This document shows, piece after piece, positions 32,574 through 43,864 of a DNA stretch of 64,000 bases. A program made the position numbers and the translations under genes. Positions within the stretch are counted from its first letter, which is position 1. Each line of letters starts with the position of its first letter. A model generated the notes under the pieces. The model did not search any database and had not been told where the DNA came from. It saw only the letters and a list, made by a program, of their open reading frames with translations. The stretch lies in assembly GCF_030269305.1 (NCBI RefSeq), contig NZ_BSTC01000002.1, positions 310,001 through 374,000 on the forward strand, read 5' to 3'. Source of the DNA: Kineosporia sp. NBRC 101731. Lineage in GTDB: Bacteria; Actinomycetota; Actinomycetes; Actinomycetales; Kineosporiaceae.

Positions 32574-33547
32574 CGTCACCGAAAGGCTCAGCCGTCAAAG
32601 ATGGTTCAGGCGGATGGGACAACCGACCCCATCGCCCCAGCTCTGCTCCCGACATCGGCCCTGCCTCCAGCACCATCGCGGCCCCGATCCATGGCACTGC
32701 CCCGGACACCGGCACCCACATCCCCGGCGGCATCAAGACCCTTACCCGAAAAGCCAGCGCAGACGTCGAAGTCCGCACCGGCGACAGGGAACGCGGCGAC
32801 GGAAAGCGACGGACCGCCCGAAGGCCGGAGACCTCACGGGCGAAGATGGCGGCATCCACGCCTCCGCCGCTCCGGTGCACGCCGATCCCGCGCAACGAGC
32901 CCCGGCCCGCGATCAGGGTCCACCCGCATGAGAACTGGCGTGACGTGTCTCCGGCCCAGGGCACGCTGACCCTGATCATGCCGTCACCCGAGCTGGGTAC
33001 GACCTCGTCCGGGGCCGGCTCCTCAGACACCGACCCGTCGCAGATCCGGCCGCCGGAAGCCGGCATTTCAGCGGTCAGGCCTCCGGCGAGCGAGACAGTT
33101 GCCACCGCCCGGACACCAGCGGCCGGACCCACAGCGGCAGAACTTCCGGCGGCGAGGTCGGATTCCGCGCCGGTCGCACTGCCGGGAAGTTCCGGGCTGC
33201 TTCCCGAACCGCGCCCCTGGGCGGCAGCTTTCATTCAGGCAGCGATGGAGGTGGCATCGGGATTGAGGCCTCCGACCCAGTTGATCCGCTGGACCACCCC
33301 CGAAGTGCACGGAACACTCGTCCGCCGGGGAACTCTCACGGCCCGGGCCCTGCGTAACGGCAACGGGATGGGGACGAAGCCGCGGCTGCGAGCACTGCGG
33401 GTCTGCGTCCCCAAGACCGGGGTGTGCGAGGTGAGCGCGGTCATTGCGGAACCGGAACGGGTTCGAGCCGTGGCCTTTCGCATGGAAGGTCTCCACGGAC
33501 GCTGGCGCGTCACGGAATTCGAGATGCAGGGCCGCTACGAGAACTAG
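32570..33547 (+). CDS. Rv3235 family protein (DUF6459)
   Basis: About 325 residues. The first 215 are low-complexity, Pro/Ser/Ala/Thr-rich and probably disordered. The C-terminal 110 residues carry the conserved domain: PRPWAAAFIQAAMEVASGLRP, QLIRWTTPEVHGTLVRRG and AVAFRMEGLHGRWRVTEFE, the pattern of M. tuberculosis Rv3235 and its relatives upstream of secA. The function is unknown. It starts inside the stop of the LysM gene, which suggests the two work at the same place at the cell envelope (inference). Confidence 0.83.
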   Translation: MTSPKGSAVKDGSGGWDNRPHRPSSAPDIGPASSTIAAPIHGTAPDTGTHIPGGIKTLTRKASADVEVRTGDRERGDGKRRTARRPETSRAKMAASTPPPLRCTPIPRNEPRPAIRVHPHENWRDVSPAQGTLTLIMPSPELGTTSSGAGSSDTDPSQIRPPEAGISAVRPPASETVATARTPAAGPTAAELPAARSDSAPVALPGSSGLLPEPRPWAAAFIQAAMEVASGLRPPTQLIRWTTPEVHGTLVRRGTLTARALRNGNGMGTKPRLRALRVCVPKTGVCEVSAVIAEPERVRAVAFRMEGLHGRWRVTEFEMQGRYEN

Positions 33548-33889
33548 GGCGCGAACCGTTCCCAGTGCTACCCATCCTCAGCGTTCCGCGGACACGACGG
33601 GGATGTCACGTCGAGAAAGGATCTCCGCCTTGGGATTTCAGGGTCCGTGAGTCTGACGGATCGTGAGTCACGGGAGGAATGACCATCTCGACAGGCTGTT
33701 CGCGGACATCGGCCGGCAGAACGGCCGCGGCCCGCCACCGGAGAGTACCGGTGGCGGGCCGCACGTGGTCCTGGAGAAGACCGAGCCTCTGTGCCATCTG
33801 CTGAGGCCACGAGGACCACCGGGCGAACCGCGCCCGACCCTCCTCCTCGGCCGTTCAGCTGTCAGGGCAGAAGGCCCGAAGGCCCTTCG
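33548..33889. other. Intergenic region between convergent Rv3235-like gene and secA
   Basis: About 340 bases without a supported gene. It contains the strong terminator at 33727-33762 and a second, weaker GGCCC/GGGCC-rich fold near 33868-33890 next to the secA stop. Confidence 0.5.
33727..33762. terminator. Bidirectional terminator upstream of the secA stop
   Basis: A perfect 15-bp stem (33727-33741 / 33748-33762) with a 6-nt loop, very GC-rich, in the gap between two convergent genes. It can end transcripts from either side. Confidence 0.8.
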
Positions 33890-36619
<2,730 letters not shown>

Positions 36620-36792
36620 GGGGCGCTCTCCCAGATCCTTCAACCGTGCTTGTGTCCGGCGGCGCGACCTGTGATCACGCTGCCGCTTCTAGGCATGACG
36701 AACGGCAGTGCCGTGCCGTGCCCTCCATCGTAGACAGGCTTGGGACCAAACGTGTTTGCTCCACCGGCGCTTCATCGGTCAGGCTCGCAGGT

Positions 36793-37950
36793 GTGTCGGG
36801 TGAGTGGTCTTCCTCCAGCAGCCTTGTCCCCCAGCTCACCGACGGTTTGGTGACGCTGCGCGAGCTTCGTGAAGCAGACGTCGACACCATCGTCGCGTAC
36901 TGCAACGACCCGGCCATGGAGCGCTGGACCACGGTTCCGTGGCCCTACCGGCGTGAACACGCCCTCGAGTACGTCGCCGCCGGGCGACGGTCGTGGGCCG
37001 AGGGATCACGTTTCGACTTCGGCATCGAGTACGAGGGCCGGCTGGTGGGGGCGGTCGACCTGCGCCGGCCGGTCCTGCCCGCACTGGCCGAGGTCGGCTT
37101 CGCCCTGGCCCCGCAGGCGCGGGGCCGGGGCCTCATGACCCGGGTGTTGCGCCTGGTGCTGCCCTGGGGCGCCCGTCAGGGCATCCAGGTGGTGCAGTGG
37201 CGGGCCAACGCCGGCAACTGGGCCAGCCGGCGGGCTGCCTGGTCGGTGGGCTTCACCGTGGAGGGCCCGCTGCCCGGTCTGCTGGAACACCGGGGAGCGA
37301 TCGTCGACGGCTGGCTGGGATCGATGCGCGTGACCCCGGACACGGCCTTGGTGCCGGCCCATCCCTGGTTCGACCCGGTGACGATCACCGGTCGCTCGGT
37401 GAAGCTGCGCGCGGCCCGGGAGAGCGATGTCCCCCGCTTCGTGCAGGGCCACGCCGACCCGGCGAACAAGCGCTGGATCCCGGGCATCAAGGAGACCTAC
37501 ACCGAGGCTGATGCCCGGGCCCATCTGGAACGGGACGCCGAGAGCGCGGCCGCCGGGCGAGTGCTGTCCTGGGTGGTGGTCGATCCGGAGCTGGACGTGA
37601 TGCTCGGTGAGGTACAGGTCTTTGTGCAGAACCTCCGCGACGGTCAGGGCGAGATCGGCTACTGGCTGCATCCCGAGGGGCGCGGGCGGGGCCTCGCGAC
37701 CGAGGCGACGTTCCTGGCCGCACGGCACGCCCTGCTCCCGGTCGAGGAGGGCGGTCTGGGCTGGAACAACCTGGGCCTGCGGGCGAGCGCCGACAACCTG
37801 GCCTCGCAACGCGTCGCCGAGCGGGCCGGGTTCCGGCGGGTCGGCATCGAGCGCAACATCCACCAGCCACCGTCGGGCGGTGCCCGCACCGGCCTGGTGA
37901 AGTACGACATGGTGCCCGCCGATCTGGCCACCCTCGAGTACCCGGCATGA
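36793..37950 (+). CDS. Tandem-domain GNAT acetyltransferase
   Basis: About 385 residues with two complete GNAT folds. Domain 1 (about 20-190) has LTDGLVTLRELREADVDTIVAY and GFALAPQARGRGLMTRVLRLVLPWG; the acetyl-CoA loop is QARGRG. Domain 2 (about 200-380) has VTITGRSVKLRAARESDVPRFV and GYWLHPEGRGRGLATEATFLAARHAL. The substrate is unknown; RimJ/RimL-type N-terminal or small-molecule acetylation is possible. The GTG at 36793 is the most plausible start; open sequence upstream is poor. It overlaps the next GNAT gene by four bases (ATGA). Confidence 0.9.
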   Translation: MSGEWSSSSSLVPQLTDGLVTLRELREADVDTIVAYCNDPAMERWTTVPWPYRREHALEYVAAGRRSWAEGSRFDFGIEYEGRLVGAVDLRRPVLPALAEVGFALAPQARGRGLMTRVLRLVLPWGARQGIQVVQWRANAGNWASRRAAWSVGFTVEGPLPGLLEHRGAIVDGWLGSMRVTPDTALVPAHPWFDPVTITGRSVKLRAARESDVPRFVQGHADPANKRWIPGIKETYTEADARAHLERDAESAAAGRVLSWVVVDPELDVMLGEVQVFVQNLRDGQGEIGYWLHPEGRGRGLATEATFLAARHALLPVEEGGLGWNNLGLRASADNLASQRVAERAGFRRVGIERNIHQPPSGGARTGLVKYDMVPADLATLEYPA

Positions 37951-38510
37951 GCCGGCCCCGCCGCCAGCCGGAGTCAGCCCTGGCGGACGGCTACCGACTG
38001 CGCCCCTGGAGTACCTCCGACGCCCCCATGATCCAGATGGCCATGCGCGACGTGCTGGTCCGGCAGTACGCGTCGCAGCTCCTCGACGACCGCGACGCCG
38101 TGCTCGGGGCCGTCCACACCTGGAACGGCCAGTGGCACGACGGGGCCGGTGCGGCCTGGGCCATCACCGAGCCGGGCGGGGAGGCCATCGGGCAGGTGCG
38201 CTTCGGGTTGCTCGACGAGGAACTCGGCACCGGCTCGGTGGGGTACTGGCTGATGCCCGAGGCTCGGGGCCGGGGCCTGGCGGCCCAGGCCCTCACACGC
38301 TCGAGCACCGTGGTCTTCGCCCGGCTGGGGTGGCACCGCATCGAGCTCTACCACGCGGTCGAGAACGCCCGGTCCTGCGGCGTGGCCCGGCGGGGCGGGT
38401 ACCCGATGGAGGGCGTCATGCGTGAGGCCATGCGCTACCCCGTCGACGGCCGGCTCTCCGACGAGCACCTGCACGCCCGGCTCACCTCCGACGAGCAGAA
38501 CCAGCATTGA
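37947..38510 (+). CDS. GNAT family acetyltransferase
   Basis: The 187-residue single-domain GNAT protein is of RimJ/RimL type: DGYRLRPWSTSDAPMIQ, then GYWLMPEARGRGLAAQALTRSSTVVFARLGWHRIELYHAVEN. The acetyl-CoA loop EARGRGLA is intact. It starts inside the stop of the tandem GNAT gene, so both are one transcription unit. The two proteins may act on related substrates. Convergent with the YcaQ-like gene 41 bases away. Confidence 0.92.
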   Translation: MSRPRRQPESALADGYRLRPWSTSDAPMIQMAMRDVLVRQYASQLLDDRDAVLGAVHTWNGQWHDGAGAAWAITEPGGEAIGQVRFGLLDEELGTGSVGYWLMPEARGRGLAAQALTRSSTVVFARLGWHRIELYHAVENARSCGVARRGGYPMEGVMREAMRYPVDGRLSDEHLHARLTSDEQNQH

Positions 38511-38551
38511 GGACGAGGCACCTCACCTGACGGGACCCGTCACGCCCCTCC

Positions 38552-39904
38552 TCACCGCCCGAACAGCTGGGCGAGCGCCGGGCCGAGATCTCCCTTCGGC
38601 TCGGCGACCACCCCGTCCAGCTCCAGCCACCGGGCCATCAGCCGCAGCTCGTCGGCCAGTTCCCCGAGAACGGCCGGCGCCGGCACCCCGGGCTCGGAGT
38701 AGGCCGCCTTCACCAGCAGCCGCCCTCCCCCGCCGGGCGCCCGGTCGGCCTTCAGGTCGACCCGGCCCACCAGCTGCTCGCCGAGCAGGAAAGGCAGCAC
38801 GTAGTAGCCGAATTCACGCTTGGCGGCCGGGGTGTAGATCTCCAGCCGCAGGCGGAAGTCCCAGAGCACCTCCGTGCGCGGACGTTCCCAGACCAGGGAG
38901 TCGAAGGGGCTCAGCAGGGCCCGGGCAGTGATCCGGCGCGGCACCCGGGCCCCCGGGTTCAGATAGGCCTGGCGCCCCCAGCCCTCGACGGTCACCGGCA
39001 GCAGCTCACCGGCCTCGACCAGGTCCCGGACGGCGGCCTGGGACTCGGCCGGTTTCAGCCGGAAGTAGTCGCGCAGACAGCGCTCTGTCGCGACCCCCAG
39101 AGCCCGGGAGGCGATCCGTACCAGCTCCCGCCGGGCATCTTCGGGGTCGGGGTCGGCAGCCGCGGTCACGGCTTTCGGCAGCACCCGCCCGGGTAGGGCG
39201 TAGCGGCGCTCGAACTGCTGGGTGCGGCCGACGGAGGTGATCCGCCCGGCCCAGAACTGGAACTCGATGGCCCGTTTGACGTCGCTCCAGTTCCAGCCCC
39301 ATTCACCGGTTCGCTCGCGCGGTGTTCCGTCGCCCACGATCTTCTCGGCGGCGGAGGCGGTCAGCGGCCCGTGCCGGTCGATCACCTCGAGCACCTCGTC
39401 GAGCAGCTCGGCGCGATCACGGGCGATGCGCTGCATACCGCCCCAGGCCTCGTGCGCGGCACGGTCCATGCGCCAGCGCAGCAGCCGGTGGGTCTCGGGC
39501 GCGATGAACGACGCCTCGTGGGCCCAGTACTCCACCATCCGCCGCGGCGCGGTGTTCGCGGCCTTCTCCAGCAGCGCCCGTGGGTAGTCACCGAGCCGGC
39601 TGAAGACGGGCAGGTAGTGGCTGCGCGACAGCACGTTCACCGAGTCGATCTGCAGCACGCCGACGGTGTCGATCACCTTCTGGACGTGCCGCGAACTGAT
39701 CGGCCCGCTGGGCCGCTCCACCCCGAAACCTTGTGCGGCCAGGGCAATACGGCGGGCCTGGGGCAGACTCAGCCGTTCCCGGGAGGATCTCCTCCCGGGA
39801 ACGGCCGGGTCGGGTAAAGGTGCTTCGGGGGCAGAGGGTCTCAGGCCGGCGCGCCGGCCGTGGCCTCCGCGTCGACTGCCAGTCGAATCACTCCGTAGTT
39901 CCAC
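38552..39904 (-). CDS. YcaQ/AlkX-type winged-helix DNA glycosylase
   Basis: This family (HTH_42) removes bulky alkyl adducts and unhooks interstrand crosslinks. Visible are [49 protein letters not shown] (a hallmark region), and [23 protein letters not shown] with [10 protein letters not shown] near the C-terminus. The start is problematic: no ATG, GTG or TTG lies in frame between the hpf stop and the conserved N-terminus. The GTG at 39904 would overlap hpf by 64 bases and run through the hpf terminator hairpin; a GTG at 39721 would remove conserved residues. I chose the longer start provisionally. Confidence 0.85.
   Translation of the reverse strand: MELRSDSTGSRRGGHGRRAGLRPSAPEAPLPDPAVPGRRSSRERLSLPQARRIALAAQGFGVERPSGPISSRHVQKVIDTVGVLQIDSVNVLSRSHYLPVFSRLGDYPRALLEKAANTAPRRMVEYWAHEASFIAPETHRLLRWRMDRAAHEAWGGMQRIARDRAELLDEVLEVIDRHGPLTASAAEKIVGDGTPRERTGEWGWNWSDVKRAIEFQFWAGRITSVGRTQQFERRYALPGRVLPKAVTAAADPDPEDARRELVRIASRALGVATERCLRDYFRLKPAESQAAVRDLVEAGELLPVTVEGWGRQAYLNPGARVPRRITARALLSPFDSLVWERPRTEVLWDFRLRLEIYTPAAKREFGYYVLPFLLGEQLVGRVDLKADRAPGGGGRLLVKAAYSEPGVPAPAVLGELADELRLMARWLELDGVVAEPKGDLGPALAQLFGR
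39773..39804 (-). terminator. Terminator-like hairpin downstream of hpf
   Basis: A perfect 15-bp inverted repeat (39773-39787 / 39790-39804) with a 2-base gap, 37 bases past the hpf stop. The tight loop means a slightly shorter stem in RNA. It falls inside the region that must be translated if the YcaQ-like gene starts upstream of it. Confidence 0.75.
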
Positions 39905-40605
39905 CCGCGCCGACGATAGACCACAGAGGGCCGGTTGCACGCGGCGTCGACGAAGAGGAAGAAGTCGTGACCCACGAGCTCCATCTCGTAGAGCGCCTGG
40001 TCGATGGTCATCGGCCGGGCCTCGTGGTCTTTCGTGCGGATCACCACCGGGCTGTCCGCGAGCGCCTCGGCCCCTTCGGGCAGGTTGGCCCAGTCCATGC
40101 TCTCGGCGAAGCCGTCGATCTCGTCCGCGGCGTCCTCGAGAGGGTCGCGGGTCTTCGTGGGGGCACCGTTCCGGGTGCCGGCTGTGTCTTCGATCGGGCG
40201 CTCGGCCAGCGCGATGCCGGCCTGGGTCACTGCGGCACCGGTCCGGCCGCCTTCACCGGGGGCCCCGAGGCCGCGCACCGTGGCGGGGGCGTGCCGGCCG
40301 TGATGGACCTTCTTCCGGTCGGCCACGCGCCGGAGCCGCTCGAGCAGCTTGCCGAAGGCGATGTCCAGCGCGGACAGTTCGTCCTGGCCGCAGGCTTCGG
40401 CGCGGATGACCGGACCGCGGTCGCGCACGGTTATCTCGATCCGCTCGCAGTTGCTGCTTTGCCGCGGATTCCGCTCGTGGGACAGCTCGACGTCGATACG
40501 GAAGGCCGTCGGGCTGAGCTGGGACACCTTCTCCAGCTTCTCCTCGGCGATCCGCCGGAACCGGTCTGTAACCTCAACGTGCCGACCAGTAATCACGATG
40601 TCCAC
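39841..40605 (-). CDS. hpf: Ribosome hibernation promoting factor, long form
   Basis: About 254 residues. The N-terminal domain ([27 protein letters not shown]) binds the 30S subunit; the C-terminal domain (about 195-254: [31 protein letters not shown]) mediates dimerisation of two ribosomes into 100S particles. A long linker of about 80 residues lies between them. The GTG start has AGGAGG at 7-base spacing, which is decisive against the longer frame. In M. tuberculosis the orthologue Rv3241c lies between secA1 and comF, the same order as here apart from intervening GNAT and YcaQ genes. Confidence 0.95.
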   Translation of the reverse strand: MDIVITGRHVEVTDRFRRIAEEKLEKVSQLSPTAFRIDVELSHERNPRQSSNCERIEITVRDRGPVIRAEACGQDELSALDIAFGKLLERLRRVADRKKVHHGRHAPATVRGLGAPGEGGRTGAAVTQAGIALAERPIEDTAGTRNGAPTKTRDPLEDAADEIDGFAESMDWANLPEGAEALADSPVVIRTKDHEARPMTIDQALYEMELVGHDFFLFVDAACNRPSVVYRRRGWNYGVIRLAVDAEATAGAPA

Positions 40606-40751
40606 GAAGAATCCTCCTGTAGCGTTGCTACGCCTCATGTGCCAGGCCGAACGGGCCGCGATCTCGGAAGGTTCCGAATCGAACCGGAATCGGCCCGGAA
40701 ATGGCACGGGCGCCAGTGCAATGACGGGGAAATCGCTGGGCGAGAAGCCAG

Positions 40752-41603
40752 CTACTTCTTGACATCCTCCTTCCTGCTTTCCGCGCCGAAATCAGCGTGG
40801 AGGGCGGAAGTGGCGACCCGACGGCCGCCGTGCGTCGAGATTAGAGCAGGCGTTCCGATGTGGATACCCCCTGTCCGACGTAATGTCACCGACAAACCGC
40901 TGACACCGACCACGCGGGCCCCCTGAGAGGTCAGCGCGCGCGCCGCTTCTGCCGCGGTCGCGCCGGTCGTGACAACGTCATCGACGATGACGCATCCGCG
41001 TTGCCGGAGAGGAAAGCGCAGTCCCTCCCGGACGGCAAGCGCACCCGCCAGATTGTCGCGCCGGGCCCGGGCGGACAGTTCCCCCTGATCGCGGACACCA
41101 CGGCGGTGCGTGAGCACCGGCGCGACCTGTGGCGGCGGGCCGAAACCGGCGGCCGACCAGGCCGGGCCGGCCTGCCGGACGGCCTGGCGGGCCAGGTCGG
41201 CGACCAGGTCGCCACCCCGCCGGCGACGGGCCGGGCCGGACGAGGGGACCGGCACCACCAGCCAGCGACCACCCGGCCCACGAGTAGACGCCCGGCAGGC
41301 CAGGAGCGCCCTGGCCAGAGCTGCGCCGAACGGTCCGGTGAGGTCATGGCGCCCGCGCTCCTTCCAGGCCACCACCAGCCGGGCCGCTACGCCGCCGTAG
41401 GTCGTGGCACCCCAGACGCCCCAGCCGGGTGGCCAGCCCACCATCGGCCGGAAGAACGCCGGAGCGTCCAGCAGACCGCCGCAGGCGGCGCACAACGGCA
41501 CGTCCGGAGCACCGCACCCGGCACACTCCGGGGGCCAGACCAGCCCTCCGCCCAGTCGCCAGAACATGCCTGCCGAATTCATTGCTTTCGCTGTGAAAAG
41601 CAT
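40752..41603 (-). CDS. comF: ComF family protein (phosphoribosyltransferase-like)
   Basis: About 283 residues. The N-terminus has a zinc-type cysteine pattern (PPECAGCGAPDVPLCAACGG) and the C-terminal part the PRPP-binding loop CVIVDDVVTTGATAAEAA. ComF is needed for transformation in several bacteria but is also kept in non-competent ones; its exact reaction is unknown. I chose the ATG at 41603; another in-frame start is at 41639. Upstream lies a TTATCCACAG box (41653-41663) of the kind seen at both Tad loci. It is one gene upstream of hpf, with a 146-base gap, in the Rv3242c position. Confidence 0.92.
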   Translation of the reverse strand: MLFTAKAMNSAGMFWRLGGGLVWPPECAGCGAPDVPLCAACGGLLDAPAFFRPMVGWPPGWGVWGATTYGGVAARLVVAWKERGRHDLTGPFGAALARALLACRASTRGPGGRWLVVPVPSSGPARRRRGGDLVADLARQAVRQAGPAWSAAGFGPPPQVAPVLTHRRGVRDQGELSARARRDNLAGALAVREGLRFPLRQRGCVIVDDVVTTGATAAEAARALTSQGARVVGVSGLSVTLRRTGGIHIGTPALISTHGGRRVATSALHADFGAESRKEDVKK

Positions 41604-42001
41604 GATTCCACCCTGGCCTGTCCGGTATCGGCCCGCCATCTCCGGCCGCCGTACTGTGGATAAGGACTTCGTTGTGCCTACCTGTGAATGTACGACGCCG
41701 GACGGTGATGTTCCCGGGTCCTACGTCCGCAACACACCGGCCTTGCGGCCCGGGTGGAAGAACTCATCACCCGAATGACGCAATAATTCGGAGCACCCTC
41801 CGAAAGGGAACTTCCCGGAACTGCTTGAGCGAGCACTGAGCGCCCGTTCACATCGGCCCATCACGAACGCATCACGGCCGATCGGCAACCGCCGGACGTT
41901 CGGCCCGAACGCGCCTATCACAGACAGATCACGACGGTGCGCAGGACAACGAACGAAAACCGACAGACCGAAATACCGGGCGATCCGGGCAGGTGATCGG
42001 G
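41604..42001. other. Intergenic region between comF and lpqB
   Basis: About 400 bases. It carries the TGTGGATAA box at 41655-41663 and a weak CCTGTGAATG half-site 28 bases further out. An open frame at 41721-42023 has no family signature and lacks a ribosome-binding site. No clear lpqB terminator was seen. Confidence 0.5.
41653..41691. promoter_or_regulatory. TTATCCACA box upstream of comF
   Basis: TGTGGATAA at 41655-41663 (TTATCCACA on the comF strand) is an exact copy of the motif at the Tad loci. CCTGTGAATG starting at 41681 shares CCTGTG with the Tad boxes, and its TGTG (41683) lies 28 bases from the first, the same spacing as at cpaB. The second half is otherwise degenerate. Confidence 0.55.
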
Positions 42002-43864
42002 TCAGCCGGGGAAGGCGGGCCACCGCGCGCTGGAGATCTTCGCCCAGGACGGCCGGGACCGTCCTTGGGTGCCCTCCTCGGTGCCCACGATCAAGGTGGA
42101 GGCGCCATCACCCACAGTGATGGTCTCGGCTCCGGCGACCGCGTCGATCGGCTGGATCGTGCCGCCGATCTCCACGATCCACGGCCGATCGACACCGGCG
42201 GAGACCGTCTCGTCATTGGCGTTCGCCGCCGACGGCAGCCTCCGGCCGAGCACCGCGAGGTGCTTCTCGTCCACCCAGGCCACGTCACGCACCGAGACCA
42301 GGTCGGGAACGATGCCCTCGGGCTGCGTCAGGCGCACCGGCCGGCCGCTCTCGTCCCGCACGATGCCGGTGAGGAAGACGTGCGGCTCGCCGTTGTCCGT
42401 GATGGCCAGTACCGCCCGGGTGCCGTCCCGCGAGACGCGCAGCGCCTCCACCTGGTAATCCTTCAGCCAGTCGGCCTCCACGAGCACCCGGTCGTCGTCC
42501 GAGGCCGCCTGGGCGATGTCCACCGCCCGGACACCCGACGCGTCCGCCGTCCACAGCCAGCCGCGGGTGTCGAACGACGGTGCGGTGAAACCGGAGCCGG
42601 GCAACTGCGTGGTCTTGCCGGAGCCGGCCTCGGAAAGCAGCAGGCGCGACCGGTCGGCGGAGAGTGCGGCGAACCAGCCCCCGTCGTAGGACACCCCCGG
42701 CGAGGCCAGCCCGTAGACCGCGTTCAGGGAGTCGAGATCCTCGAGCCCCTTGACCACCTCGTTGCCGTCGACACCGATCCGCACCATCCGGCCCTTGGTA
42801 TCGATGCCGACGGCGGCACCGCCGACCGCCGGGTCCACCACCGGGCGTGGGCCGGACTCCGAGGGAATGTTGTACGACACCCGCTCGACCGTGATCCGCA
42901 CCGACGAGATGGTGCGCAGCTGACCCAGAGTGGTCTGCAGTTGGGCCAGCATCAACTGTCGCTGGCGGTCATCGGCCAGCCGGGCGTTACGGGTCAGGTC
43001 GACCGTCGCGATGCCGTTCGAGACCACCACCGCCGACACCGCCATCTCGGTGCCCGGCGGCACACTCGTCGCCACCGCGTCGGCCAGCCAGTCCGGCGGC
43101 CCCTCCAGCAGCGCGCGCACCAGGGCGGTGGGCAGCTCCGGCGAGCCCGGTGCGCTGGCGAACCAGTGGGTGTCCGGCACCAGGTAGTCGCCACCGGCAT
43201 CGGGGAAGTACACCGAGTACGGCTTGAACGTCACGTTGAAGTCGTTGCGGGTGATGAGGATTCCGTCGTTCAGCGTGTTGATGCGCCACTGGCCGCCGCT
43301 CTTCACCAGCCCGAAGTAGCGAGGCTCGGCCTTCGATCCGGGCGGGATCACCCGGTACCGGCCGCTGCTGTCGATGTGGGCGATCGACGGAGCCCGGACG
43401 ACCACCTCGGCGACCTCACGCCCCGGGGCGGCCCCCGCCGCACCGGCGGCGCCGGCGTCGGCGCCCGCCGTCGCGGAAGGCGTGACCGAGGCGGTGGCCT
43501 GCGAGTCGTCATCGTCCTCGGGCAGCTGTCGCGTGCTCAGGGTGTCCAGCGAACGGAACACGGTCACCGAGGTGTCGGGACGCCAGGCCAGGCGACGCTC
43601 CGGGCTCAGGAAGCTGCGGGCGACCGCGTGGTCGTCGCTGTAACCAGCGCTGGCGGCCAGGAAACCCCGCACCACCTCGACCGGGCTCTGCCCCGTCTTC
43701 GGGCCCTCCGGCGCCAGCTGGAAGACGCCCTCGAGCGGGTCGTCGTTGATGACGTCCCCGCTGATCACCGGGCCGGTGCGGGGAATGGTCGCGCAACCCG
43801 GCAACCCGACCACGGCGACCATGGCGAGAACCAGGGCGGGTACGCGTCCCCAAGCACGACTCAC
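42002..43864 (-). CDS. lpqB: Lipoprotein LpqB
   Basis: The 620-residue lipoprotein modulates the MtrAB system. A signal peptide ends in the lipobox LPGCATIP (Cys about residue 24). A GerMN domain follows (about 160-290, including STRQLPEDDD and FASAPGSPELPTALVRALLEGPPDWLADA), then a beta-propeller-like LpqB domain to the end. The start overlaps the mtrB stop by four bases (ATGA), giving the conserved actinobacterial order mtrA-mtrB-lpqB. In mycobacteria LpqB interacts with the extracellular part of MtrB. Confidence 0.96.
   Translation of the reverse strand: MSRAWGRVPALVLAMVAVVGLPGCATIPRTGPVISGDVINDDPLEGVFQLAPEGPKTGQSPVEVVRGFLAASAGYSDDHAVARSFLSPERRLAWRPDTSVTVFRSLDTLSTRQLPEDDDDSQATASVTPSATAGADAGAAGAAGAAPGREVAEVVVRAPSIAHIDSSGRYRVIPPGSKAEPRYFGLVKSGGQWRINTLNDGILITRNDFNVTFKPYSVYFPDAGGDYLVPDTHWFASAPGSPELPTALVRALLEGPPDWLADAVATSVPPGTEMAVSAVVVSNGIATVDLTRNARLADDRQRQLMLAQLQTTLGQLRTISSVRITVERVSYNIPSESGPRPVVDPAVGGAAVGIDTKGRMVRIGVDGNEVVKGLEDLDSLNAVYGLASPGVSYDGGWFAALSADRSRLLLSEAGSGKTTQLPGSGFTAPSFDTRGWLWTADASGVRAVDIAQAASDDDRVLVEADWLKDYQVEALRVSRDGTRAVLAITDNGEPHVFLTGIVRDESGRPVRLTQPEGIVPDLVSVRDVAWVDEKHLAVLGRRLPSAANANDETVSAGVDRPWIVEIGGTIQPIDAVAGAETITVGDGASTLIVGTEEGTQGRSRPSWAKISSARWPAFPG

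Noticed and set aside
40859-40867. Additional TGTGGATA box near comF
   Set aside because: It has only 8 of 9 matching bases and lies inside the comF coding sequence (GIHIG), so chance is a better explanation.
41721-42023. Small minus-strand gene between lpqB and comF
   Set aside because: No ribosome-binding site, Arg-rich composition and partial overlap with lpqB.
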